DNA of 64,000 bases from assembly GCF_019977755.1 (NCBI RefSeq), contig NZ_AP025144.1, positions 1,922,001-1,986,000 on the forward strand, given 5' to 3'. The DNA is from Vibrio penaeicida. Lineage in GTDB: Bacteria; Pseudomonadota; Gammaproteobacteria; Enterobacterales; Vibrionaceae. Made by a program: the position numbers and the translations under genes. The notes below the pieces were generated by a model that saw only the letters and a program-made list of their open reading frames with translations, was not told the DNA's origin and ran no database searches. Positions 33,264 to 41,518 of the stretch are shown here, in pieces; position 1 is the first letter of the stretch, and every line of letters starts with the position of its first letter.

Positions 33264-35822
33264 TTAAACTTCCTCTGTTTGTTCGTACTCTTCTGGTTTT
33301 TCTTGTTTTCGTTGATTCAATATTTTGGGTGAGGCAGGTATTCGTATCCTTGCTTGCGTGCCACTTACTAGAGGAGTCAGATGAATGTCGCCAGTATGCG
33401 CATCAATAATACGTTTTACTATGGCTAACCCAAGCCCTGTTCCCTTGGCTTTCGTTGTAAAAAAAGGCTCGAAGACTTTCTCAGTTAAACAAGGGTCGAT
33501 TACATGGCCATTGTTCTCTATGTCAACCAAAAGGTGGGTTTCAGATTCAGTGAACATGACGTTAGAGCTCACTTTTACTTTTGGTCGGTTCTCTGTTTCA
33601 GATTGAGATGCCTGAATGGCGTTCAATAGCAGATTTTGTAACGCCTGTCGCAATTTTAGTGGGTCAGCAAACAATGTAGGGAGGTTAGGTTGAAGTGCCA
33701 AAACCATCTTTACATTGCTCACTTTTGCTTGTTTTTGTTGACCAGCAACCAAGGATTCAAGCAGTTTGTTTAAATCTATCCAATCCGGTTTAAGCTGATC
33801 GGGCTTTGAGTAGGCCAATAATTCTTCGAGTATCGCTTCCATATAACGTACTTGTTCCAAAGAAATATCAAACATTTCGTTTCGTTGGCTCCGTGCGTGA
33901 ATTTGAAGCACCATCTTTATTGAACTTAAAGGATTACGAAGATCATGTGCGATCATGCTAACGACTTTACCTATAGCGGCGAGTTTCTCATGATGGATGC
34001 GTTCACGTGTTTGCTTCTCTACTTCTTGGGCGAGTCGCTTTTCTTCTGAAATGTCTTGTTTCACAGCAACATAGTAGAGCAAGCGACCTTCAATATCTTT
34101 TACGGGGGAAATCCGAGCACGCTCCCAGAACAGCTCACCATTTTTCTTTTTGTTGTGGAATTCACCACGCCACTCTTTTCCCGCCTGTAGGGTTTCCCAT
34201 AGCGCCAGATACTCGTCCTTAGCGGTTTCTCCCGATTGAAGAAAACTGGGTGTACGATTCAGTACCTCTTCACGTGTATAGCCAGAAAGCTCACAAAAAA
34301 CAGGATTAACGTAAAGAATGCGTCCATCCAAATCCGTGATAACCACAGAATTTTGGCTGCTTTCTACTGCGTGACTAAGGCGCTGAATTTTATCTTGCGC
34401 CATTTTTTGTTCAGTTATGTCTTCACCTAACAGCGTGAGGGAGATTTGTTGATCATTGGTCTCAGTGAAAGTTGATGTCCACGACACCAAATGGATTTCA
34501 CCTGTTTTACTCAATACAACGCTTTCACTGTGTGGCTGATGGGCTTGCAGCTTTATGGCTTCATTTAACGCTTCTTCTGCTTGTTGATGAAGTTCAGTAG
34601 GGATAAATCGCTCAACCCACCTACGACCAACCACTTCATTTTTTTCGTACCCCACCATATTAAGAAAAAAGTCGTTGCAGAACGTAATGCTACCTTGCTG
34701 GTTGATACTGACAGCGGCCAATTGGATGTTTTCTAAAGTATGGCGAAATTGTTGTTCATAACGTTGTTGCTGGCGCAAGAATCGTGTTTGAACACGAAAT
34801 CGACTCACTAGAAAGATGGCGACAGTGATAACTAAAAAAAGCAGAAAGTAGGGCATGCTATAGCGGTCATGAAAATCGAGGCGTGAAAGGTTAAATCGCT
34901 CGATAGGGAAGACCGATACAATCGTCCAATTGCCGTTATTCGGTGCACCGATCATTGAATAGGTGTAATAGCTGTTTTCTTGTAGCTGTTGCCCTCGATG
35001 GTTTTGTAGTATCGACTCAATGATATGAGACGGAATATCTCGGTTAGGTGAAACAGCGAAGCGACTGCCTTGCGAGTCGACAGGATGAATTACCGCAATC
35101 CCTTGTGGGTTATACAAGTAAACATGGTTCGTGAAACTTGGAGCAACTGCTAAGAGTTTATTGATTAACTGGTTGCCTTTGTAATTCAGCAAGATACTGC
35201 CCAAACGCACACCTTGCTTGTTAAATACGGGGGTTCCAACCCGGATGGTCGGCTTTAAAGGCGTTTGCACTTCCCCAGCTTCTTCATTTAAATCGAGAGG
35301 AGAGATGTAGACTTCGCCAGAATCTAAAGTAGAAGAGTGTTTCCAATAATATCGGTGCGACTTGTTTTGAAGTTGCTCAGGAGGGACGACCGTTACGTGC
35401 CCTTCAATGTTATTAACGCGAAGACGTTCCAACCCTTTTGTGTCGATAAATCGAATTTGATCATAGCTGTGGTTATTTAGGCTTAACTGTACAAAGTAAT
35501 CTTTTAGAGCGTTATAGGGCTGAGGCTGTGTTTCGACAATATTCTGTGTGACATAGCTAAGGTTCTTCGCATCCGCAGACATTCGAAATAGGGTTTCCCC
35601 TAATACCTCATCGATGAGATCGACGATCACTCTTTCATTGTGAAGGGCATATTGCTTATCGTTATCGATGCTGATCAAGTAGTGCAGGCTAATCCATACC
35701 GCCAAAACGATATAGACAGGCAATGCCCAAACCATCCATTCTTTCAGAAAAGCGTTAATGTTTGGGCGGTGGGAGTCTGTTTTCATAAGCTCTACTAACG
35801 AAGCGTCCCTTGCAGAAGGCAT
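33264..35822 (-). CDS. dCache-PAS-PAS sensor histidine kinase
   Basis: About 852 residues. A first membrane helix (about 28-50), a large periplasmic Cache-type sensor (about 60-330) and a second helix (about 335-355) are followed by two PAS domains (AAVSINQQGSITFCNDFF; SVVITDLDGRILYVNPVF). The HisKA domain carries the phospho-His in MIAHDLRNPLSS, and the HATPase domain has the N, G1 (DIENNGH variant) and GTGLGLAIVKRI boxes. Two starts are possible: 35822, or 35786 (MKTDSHRP), which has AGAG upstream. The Cache domain senses a small molecule in the periplasm. It is paired with the sigma-54 regulator that follows. Confidence 0.92.
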   Translation of the reverse strand: MPSARDASLVELMKTDSHRPNINAFLKEWMVWALPVYIVLAVWISLHYLISIDNDKQYALHNERVIVDLIDEVLGETLFRMSADAKNLSYVTQNIVETQPQPYNALKDYFVQLSLNNHSYDQIRFIDTKGLERLRVNNIEGHVTVVPPEQLQNKSHRYYWKHSSTLDSGEVYISPLDLNEEAGEVQTPLKPTIRVGTPVFNKQGVRLGSILLNYKGNQLINKLLAVAPSFTNHVYLYNPQGIAVIHPVDSQGSRFAVSPNRDIPSHIIESILQNHRGQQLQENSYYTYSMIGAPNNGNWTIVSVFPIERFNLSRLDFHDRYSMPYFLLFLVITVAIFLVSRFRVQTRFLRQQQRYEQQFRHTLENIQLAAVSINQQGSITFCNDFFLNMVGYEKNEVVGRRWVERFIPTELHQQAEEALNEAIKLQAHQPHSESVVLSKTGEIHLVSWTSTFTETNDQQISLTLLGEDITEQKMAQDKIQRLSHAVESSQNSVVITDLDGRILYVNPVFCELSGYTREEVLNRTPSFLQSGETAKDEYLALWETLQAGKEWRGEFHNKKKNGELFWERARISPVKDIEGRLLYYVAVKQDISEEKRLAQEVEKQTRERIHHEKLAAIGKVVSMIAHDLRNPLSSIKMVLQIHARSQRNEMFDISLEQVRYMEAILEELLAYSKPDQLKPDWIDLNKLLESLVAGQQKQAKVSNVKMVLALQPNLPTLFADPLKLRQALQNLLLNAIQASQSETENRPKVKVSSNVMFTESETHLLVDIENNGHVIDPCLTEKVFEPFFTTKAKGTGLGLAIVKRIIDAHTGDIHLTPLVSGTQARIRIPASPKILNQRKQEKPEEYEQTEEV

Positions 35823-35920
35823 TCACTTTAGAAAGATCCGCGGATCTCACAATATCCTTTATCATTCTATGGTCTTTCGTTCATGGAATATGTGTTTCTC
35901 CCCATACTTTCGGCAACACT

Positions 35921-38218
35921 TTAGGTTTCCGCTAACGCCCCAATCAACTTTATCGCATTTGGTTGTTGTGAACTCGACATCGTGGCTATTTGGTTATTGA
36001 GCATAGAGAGAGCTTCATATTTAAAAGGTAGAAAATGTGCATAGGCGACGGGATGGCATTCATCGTCCTGCAGCGCAAGTTCAATCATGGGTGATGTTTC
36101 TTCACCATATTCCCAAAGTAAACATGCTAGCTTAAGTGCTTGCTTTCGTACTCCAGATGCCGAATCCTTCAGTGCGATTTTAGCCGCTGATTTTACAAGG
36201 GGCTTGAATAGTAGACCTAGCATTTTATAGTGATTTTCGAGCGCATATAGCGCAGAGATACGTACGTGTTCACTGGTATTTTCTAACGCTTCAATGATCA
36301 ACGGAACAGCTTTTGAAGTTGTTGTATTAGCGAGATATTTTAACGCACTTTGTTGAGTGAGCTCGTGCCCTGAAAGCAATACGTTTGCAGCTGCACCAAT
36401 GCCATTTTCACACTCTTTTTGTTTTGGGTTACGTTGCCTCTGTAACGTCAAAGCTTGGAAAATTTCGCGCATATTTTCGTCAGATGCGCCAAGAATTGAT
36501 TCAATGATCCAACCGACGGCTTTTGGTTGGCGAGACTGGCCTAGAGCACGCAATGCTAAGGTTATGTTTTCGAATTCAGGTAAACGGGCGATTTTCTTTC
36601 TATTCAGGTTCAGATTGTCTGCAGCGGAAAAGTTCGATTTAACAACGTCAGCAAACTCCGAGTATTGGTCGTCGAGGTTGTCGACCATTTCCACGATGCT
36701 AGTTTGCTGTTCGTCTTCCGATTGCGCTGGAGCAAGCTTTTGTTCTAAGTTGGTTTGGAAAATCGCATTTAACGTGGATTTCGGAGCGTTTTCAGTCGCT
36801 TGTTGCTCAGGGACGATATGACCTCGCAACGCAGAATGGACAGCAAGCTCGTCGTCCTGCAATGCTAAAGGTGGCTGAGTAACGTCTATTTTGTTTGGGT
36901 ATGCATTAAGACCAAACAAAGTGGTTTTAAGGAGGTGCCGGCAGGCTGGCAATTCGGAGTGGCTAATCACGTCTAAACATGCTTGCCTGATGCTGGCTTC
37001 GAAGGTGTGGTTTTGATTGTGATCGACCTCATTGATACGACGTTCTAACAAAGGAAACAGTTTTTCTATGCTTGATGGTAAACGATCCAGTGCCCGAATG
37101 AGTTGAGTGTGGTGGAGGATATCGAGCGTATTACGAGTCAATACCTCTGATATGAGCGCTTCAATACCTTTAATGTTCTTTGCACTAAGAATTGCGGGAT
37201 TGATGTTTTCTATGAAACAAACACACAACTCTGGTGTATCCAATGATAGCAAAGCAACAAGATCGTTCACTTCACTCTCGACGATGTTTGTTTGACAAAT
37301 AAGCTTAAACAATTCAATTCGGGATGTATCAATGCAGCTGGAAACATATCGAATCAGGCGTTTATTATCGATTTCGCTCCACGCGCTGAACTGTTCGATG
37401 GCAAAAAGGGCACATTTCTGAACATCTAGGCTGTCGTCCTTGATGCATTCCAATATGTCCCAAAAATATTCATTCGCCCTTTGTTTTGATATTGCTTCAA
37501 TGGCTATGCAACGGCAAAGAGGATCGGCATCCTTAAGGTGTTTAAACAGAAATGCTTTTGAAATCTGTTCATTGTTTTCCCCCAAGGCTTTTAACAATTT
37601 CCGCTTCTTCATGCGCTTTGCTTTAGGAAGTTGGGAGATTACCCATTGCGCATTCATCCTCGCTATCCCTTTATATAGGGCGAACTCAAGCTCAGGTTCA
37701 GGGTCTTGTTCTAAGATGGTTAGGAAAATATCAAGGTATTCCGGTTTATCTTGTCTCGATAGAATCTTTACTGCTGTCAATTGTAGGTCCCACCAGTCGT
37801 CCCACCCCGTGCTCATGCCCAAACTGTCGCTTTCTTTTCGCCCTTTTGCAAAACTGATAATAATTGAGTCAACACGGTGGAATGAAGTATGGCGTCCTAG
37901 CGCAATAAGCGCGGCAAGCCGAGCATCACCTTCTGGGTGGTGCCTAGCGACATCTTCTAAGGCATGAATATCCCCTGATTGCATTGCAGACAAAGCATCA
38001 GCGGCATCGATAACCACATCGGGGTCTGAGTGGTACAAGCATTGGTTGAGCGCTGGAATCGAGTCTTCCGCTTTGATTGCGCCACACGCTCTTGCACTAT
38101 AACAGCGCATGGCTTCGTCGCCTGTTTCAAGAAAGTGTTTAAGTATTTCAACTGAGCGATGCTTTGCTTCTCGCAGTTCCACTTTATTACGTGAGCCCAA
38201 TGCAGTCAGGTTATCCAT
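35921..38218 (-). CDS. Large HEAT-repeat protein
   Basis: About 765 residues from the ATG at 38218, chosen because GGGGAG stands just upstream and the upstream extension lacks repeat texture. The protein is built from paired helices of the HEAT or PBS-lyase type throughout the N-terminal 400 residues and again near the C-terminus (AMRCYSARACGAI, PDVVIDAADALSAM, EHVRISALYALENH). An acidic, repeat-poor linker lies around residues 480-540. There is no signal peptide, membrane segment or enzyme motif, so a scaffold or chaperone role is likely. It heads the minus-strand transcript that continues into the kinase and regulator, and it is divergent from the reductase cluster. Function is unknown. Confidence 0.85.
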   Translation of the reverse strand: MDNLTALGSRNKVELREAKHRSVEILKHFLETGDEAMRCYSARACGAIKAEDSIPALNQCLYHSDPDVVIDAADALSAMQSGDIHALEDVARHHPEGDARLAALIALGRHTSFHRVDSIIISFAKGRKESDSLGMSTGWDDWWDLQLTAVKILSRQDKPEYLDIFLTILEQDPEPELEFALYKGIARMNAQWVISQLPKAKRMKKRKLLKALGENNEQISKAFLFKHLKDADPLCRCIAIEAISKQRANEYFWDILECIKDDSLDVQKCALFAIEQFSAWSEIDNKRLIRYVSSCIDTSRIELFKLICQTNIVESEVNDLVALLSLDTPELCVCFIENINPAILSAKNIKGIEALISEVLTRNTLDILHHTQLIRALDRLPSSIEKLFPLLERRINEVDHNQNHTFEASIRQACLDVISHSELPACRHLLKTTLFGLNAYPNKIDVTQPPLALQDDELAVHSALRGHIVPEQQATENAPKSTLNAIFQTNLEQKLAPAQSEDEQQTSIVEMVDNLDDQYSEFADVVKSNFSAADNLNLNRKKIARLPEFENITLALRALGQSRQPKAVGWIIESILGASDENMREIFQALTLQRQRNPKQKECENGIGAAANVLLSGHELTQQSALKYLANTTTSKAVPLIIEALENTSEHVRISALYALENHYKMLGLLFKPLVKSAAKIALKDSASGVRKQALKLACLLWEYGEETSPMIELALQDDECHPVAYAHFLPFKYEALSMLNNQIATMSSSQQPNAIKLIGALAET

Positions 38219-38370
38219 GGTTACTCCCCGTTTGATGAAGATGAAAGGCTTGTTAGAAATGAACACGTTATTGAGTTTTGCAGTTTCCATGCCTAAACGG
38301 CGACTTAAAAATACATACGAATAAACAACGGCTTACGTACTTGTAGGGTGTATTACTTTAATAACGCTGA

Positions 38371-38379
38371 TGCGCAGTT
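38371..38379. promoter_or_regulatory. Upstream TGCGCAGTT copy in the idr control region
   Basis: TGCGCAGTT at 38371 is repeated at 38566, and an inverted CTGCGCA is at 38544. Three TGCGCA cores in one 380-bp control region are unexpected and may mark an operator. Confidence 0.35.
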
Positions 38380-38384
38380 GAATG

Positions 38385-38425
38385 AAACGTTCACTTTTAT
38401 CACTTCACTTTTAACAAAACGTTCA
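38385..38425 (+). promoter_or_regulatory. Two direct repeats AAACGTTCA, possible activator sites
   Basis: AAACGTTCA occurs at 38385-38393 and 38417-38425, 32 bp apart, about three helical turns. They lie roughly 75-115 bp upstream of the sigma-54-like site at 38501, where enhancer-binding proteins usually sit. This is inference from position only. Confidence 0.45.
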
Positions 38426-38500
38426 ATAAATCCGTGTGTGATCCCGCTCAAAATGTATGTAGTTAATTGAAAATAAAGAAAAATTTCATACCGATAAATG

Positions 38501-38516
38501 TGGAACAAAAAATGCT
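38501..38516 (+). promoter_or_regulatory. Sigma-54-like promoter of the reductase cluster
   Basis: TGGAACAAAAAATGCT has the required GG-N10-GC spacing (GG at 38502, GC at 38514) and matches TGGCACG-N4-TTGCW at 9 of 12 defined positions. The start point would be near 38526, 75 bp before the first gene. Two sigma-54 activators are encoded next to the cluster. Confidence 0.55.
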
Positions 38517-38543
38517 CTTGTGGAGATGGCGAAAATAATAATG

Positions 38544-38576
38544 CTGCGCAAGTGACCTACACAAATGCGCAGTTTT
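38544..38576 (+). promoter_or_regulatory. Leader hairpin or operator, CTGCGCA-N15-TGCGCAG
   Basis: Perfect 7-bp inverted repeats at 38544-38550 and 38566-38572 are followed by TTTT and lie between the predicted start point and the ribosome site. The stem could act in RNA as a weak attenuator, or in DNA as an operator. Confidence 0.4.
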
Positions 38577-38600
38577 AGCTGGAAGCTAAGGAGTAAAACA

Positions 38601-39692
38601 ATGAAAAGAATGTTGATCCTTGCTGCTACAGTCAGTTTGTCATTTTCAGCATGGAGCCAAACCGATGCCACTCAATTCGGTTCGCTACCCACACTAAAAA
38701 TCGACGCTGCAAAAGCAGAATTGGGAAAACGCCTATTCTTCGATACTCGGTTATCGGGAAATACTGCGCTGTCTTGCGCATCCTGTCATCAACCTGAAAA
38801 CGGGTATTCCTACCCAGAAGCACTTGGACCTGCATATACCGGCAGCAAAGGCTTTCGAAACGTGCCGACCTTAATCAATACCGTTTATAAGAAGGTTTGG
38901 TTTCACGATGGTCGAATCGGCACCAATCTGAATGATGTCACGCGTGAAAATATCACAGAAGATTGGTTGATGAACATGGACATGCGTTTGATGCAAGAAC
39001 GGTTAAAACAAGATCCAACTTACATAAAAATGTTCAAAGAGGCTGGATACGGAGAGCCGTCAAACGGAAGCGTACGCAAGGCCATTCCAGAATATTTAAA
39101 AACCCTAACAGCAAACACCACACCTTTTGACAAGCAAAAGCTCAGTACTAGCGCCCAAAAAGGGTTTGAGATTTTCAAAGGAAAGGGCAGATGCAGTGCT
39201 TGCCACAGCGGTCCTTTGTTTAGCGATGGTAAACCTTACAACATCGGTGTCCCTGAAAACCTCGATATTTTCCGCGATCCCATGCGTCATCAAACGTTTA
39301 TCGCGTTCAACATGTTTATGGGGACAGAGAACTACATGAACCAAAAAAGGGACGTGGGTGCTCATGTTCAGACGCATAAAGCGGATGGTACCGACAAAGG
39401 TAAGTTCATAACGCCAACATTGCGTGAGCTCACCTTCACTGCGCCTTACATGCATAACGGCATGCTCGAAACACTTGAAGATGTGGTTGCCTTTTACAAC
39501 CAAGGTGGAGGGGAAGACAGCAACAAAGATAAGCGCCTTAAACCGCTTAACCTGAGCGCGCAAGAGCAATCGGATTTGGTGGCCTTTTTGTCTTCCCTAT
39601 CTAGCGAGCCTCTCACATCAGACAAGCATGTTTGGAAGGCAAATGATTACAACTATCAGCTGATCTCTGATTGGCGCAACGTGAAAAATTAA
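38601..39692 (+). CDS. Dihaem cytochrome c peroxidase-like protein (IdrP-type), first copy
   Basis: A 363-residue periplasmic protein; ATG 38601 follows AAGGAG and opens a signal peptide (MKRMLILAATVSLSFSAWSQ). Two haem c motifs are present: CASCH (about residue 60) and CSACH (about residue 200), as in the bacterial CcpA/MauG family that reduces H2O2. The second-half motif APYMHNGMLETLEDVVAFYNQGG is conserved in the family. It is the first gene of a four-gene run with a second dihaem protein, a Rieske protein and a molybdoenzyme, the gene content of iodate reductase, where IdrP1 and IdrP2 are thought to remove peroxide-like or oxidised intermediates. I do not assign P1 versus P2. Confidence 0.88.
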   Translation: MKRMLILAATVSLSFSAWSQTDATQFGSLPTLKIDAAKAELGKRLFFDTRLSGNTALSCASCHQPENGYSYPEALGPAYTGSKGFRNVPTLINTVYKKVWFHDGRIGTNLNDVTRENITEDWLMNMDMRLMQERLKQDPTYIKMFKEAGYGEPSNGSVRKAIPEYLKTLTANTTPFDKQKLSTSAQKGFEIFKGKGRCSACHSGPLFSDGKPYNIGVPENLDIFRDPMRHQTFIAFNMFMGTENYMNQKRDVGAHVQTHKADGTDKGKFITPTLRELTFTAPYMHNGMLETLEDVVAFYNQGGGEDSNKDKRLKPLNLSAQEQSDLVAFLSSLSSEPLTSDKHVWKANDYNYQLISDWRNVKN

Positions 39693-39702
39693 GGAGGATG
39701 AG

Positions 39703-40920
39703 ATGAAAACCAAAGCAATCACCTTATCTATCATTAGCACGCTGGCGCTCACCGCTTACACTAGTTCAGCCTTTGCTAATCAAAGTACCGACGATACATC
39801 AAACGCACATCAATTGGTGGTGCTCAATGGGGTAAGTTATCCCGCTCTTGCTCCGTTAGGCGATGTGCCCACACCGGCGGACAACCCAACCACACCAGAG
39901 AAAGTCGAGCTTGGAAAACTCTTGTTTTTTGATGGTCGATTAGGCGGTGACACGTCCACTCCTTGTTCAGCGTGTCACAACCCCGCGTTAGGCTGGGATT
40001 TTCCCGCTGATCTGTCTTTGGGTTACCCAGGTACGGTGCATTGGCGTAATAGCCAAACCATCATTAATTCCGCCTATTACCAAAAGCTATTTTGGGCAGG
40101 ATCTTCCAAGTCTTTGGAAGGTCAGGCAAAAAGCGCAGCAAAAGGGGCCGTTGCGGGCAATGGTGAAGACGATCTCATGGAAGCGCGTTTAGCACTCGTG
40201 CCGGAATACGTTGAACGTTTTAACACTGTGTTTGGCGATAATTACCCCAAAGTGAGTAACGCATGGAAGGCCATTGCAGCATTTGAAAGAACCCTCGTTC
40301 AAACTGACACACCACTTGATAACTATTTACGCGGCGACGAAAGCGCACTCACCGACGAGCAAATAAAAGGAAAAGCATTATTCGAAGATAAAGCTAACTG
40401 TATCGCTTGCCACAATGGTTCATTGGCGTCAGACCAGAAAAACTACAACATTGGCGTCCCTACGAACAAACGTTGGGAAAGCGATCCAATGGCGCAAATC
40501 ACCTTCCGATATGAACTTTACGCAAAAGGTTCCAACGAAAAAATGTACCGCAATACCAAAGCGGATCCCGGCATTTATTTCCGAGGTAAACGAAAAGAGA
40601 TGAAGGGGAAATTTCGTACACCAAGTCTCCGATACACCCAATACACTGCACCTTATATGCACAATGGCACCTTTGCTACGTTAGAAGATGTTATTGAGTT
40701 TTATGACCGTGGTGGCGTTGCAAAAGACGGAAGAACGACGGGTTTCCCGCAAACCAAAAGTGCCTTAATCAAGCCACTGGGTTTGACCGCAAGCGAGAAA
40801 AAACAACTCCTTGCATTCTTAGGGGCATTCTCTGGTGAACGCATCACGATGGATTACCCAACGTTACCGAAATATCAACGCTTGTTCAGCGAGGAAGAAT
40901 TGGCGGAGGTGAAAAAATGA
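39703..40920 (+). CDS. Dihaem cytochrome c peroxidase-like protein (IdrP-type), second copy
   Basis: A 405-residue paralogue of the preceding gene, starting 11 bp after it with GGAGG upstream. A signal peptide ends near ASSAFANQ-like residues 20-26. The haem motifs are CSACH (about residue 91) and CIACH (about residue 230); the family block APYMHNGTFATLEDVIEFYDRGG follows. It differs from the first copy by an insertion after the first haem (SKSLEGQAKSAAKGA). The next gene overlaps its stop by 4 bp (ATGA), so the proteins are made in balance. Two distinct dihaem proteins beside an AioA-like enzyme are the main reason to call iodate reductase. Confidence 0.88.
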   Translation: MKTKAITLSIISTLALTAYTSSAFANQSTDDTSNAHQLVVLNGVSYPALAPLGDVPTPADNPTTPEKVELGKLLFFDGRLGGDTSTPCSACHNPALGWDFPADLSLGYPGTVHWRNSQTIINSAYYQKLFWAGSSKSLEGQAKSAAKGAVAGNGEDDLMEARLALVPEYVERFNTVFGDNYPKVSNAWKAIAAFERTLVQTDTPLDNYLRGDESALTDEQIKGKALFEDKANCIACHNGSLASDQKNYNIGVPTNKRWESDPMAQITFRYELYAKGSNEKMYRNTKADPGIYFRGKRKEMKGKFRTPSLRYTQYTAPYMHNGTFATLEDVIEFYDRGGVAKDGRTTGFPQTKSALIKPLGLTASEKKQLLAFLGAFSGERITMDYPTLPKYQRLFSEEELAEVKK

Positions 40921-41516
40921 TCTTTAACAAAAGCAAAGCCAAAAAATCAGAAAGCGCAGCAGAGCACAAAAAATGCATGATGTCGCGACGTGACTTTCTT
41001 ATGTATTCCAGTGTCTCGGCAGGTGCTGCCAGTGTTATGTCGATCACTTTGTTTCCGGGAACAGCTCAAGCGGTAGAAACACAAGCCCGTGTGGTTGGTT
41101 ACCCTCGTAAACTTTTGGGAAAACTCAGTGAGTTGAAAACCAATGAACCTGTCTATTTTAACTACCCAGATAACGGAATGAACTCACAAGGCATCTTGGT
41201 AAAAATGGGAGTACCAGCGGGAGGAGGGTTAGGACCAAAGCAAGATGTCGTAGGCTTCTCACTTATGTGTACCCACCAAGGCGGTCCACTGAATGGACAG
41301 TACAAGGTCGTGGATGAGCACCGCGTATTGGGGCAATGCCCGTTCCACCTTTCCACGTTTGATATGCGAAGACACGGCATCATCGTGTCGGGTCAAGCGT
41401 ACGAAAGTTTACCCCAAGTATTGCTGGAACTGGAAGGTGATGACATATACGCCGTCGGCATTATGGGGCTTCTATTCGGTAGAACCGACAACATCATCGC
41501 GATGCAGGAGGCATAA
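40917..41516 (+). CDS. idrB: Tat-exported Rieske subunit (IdrB/AioB type)
   Basis: A 199-residue small subunit. A twin-arginine motif is clear (MMSRRDFLMYSS, R24-R25), followed by a hydrophobic stretch and an AQA-type cleavage region, so it is exported folded. The Rieske [2Fe-2S] ligands are C118 and H120 (CTHQGG) and C141 and H144 (CPFHLS). The two disulfide cysteines of classical Rieske proteins are absent (G122 and F143 take their places), which in relatives lowers the redox potential. It overlaps the peroxidase-like gene by 4 bp and precedes the molybdoenzyme by 2 bp. It should pass electrons from a quinol or cytochrome to the large subunit and carry it through the Tat system. Confidence 0.85.
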   Translation: MIFNKSKAKKSESAAEHKKCMMSRRDFLMYSSVSAGAASVMSITLFPGTAQAVETQARVVGYPRKLLGKLSELKTNEPVYFNYPDNGMNSQGILVKMGVPAGGGLGPKQDVVGFSLMCTHQGGPLNGQYKVVDEHRVLGQCPFHLSTFDMRRHGIIVSGQAYESLPQVLLELEGDDIYAVGIMGLLFGRTDNIIAMQEA

Positions 41517-41518
41517 CC

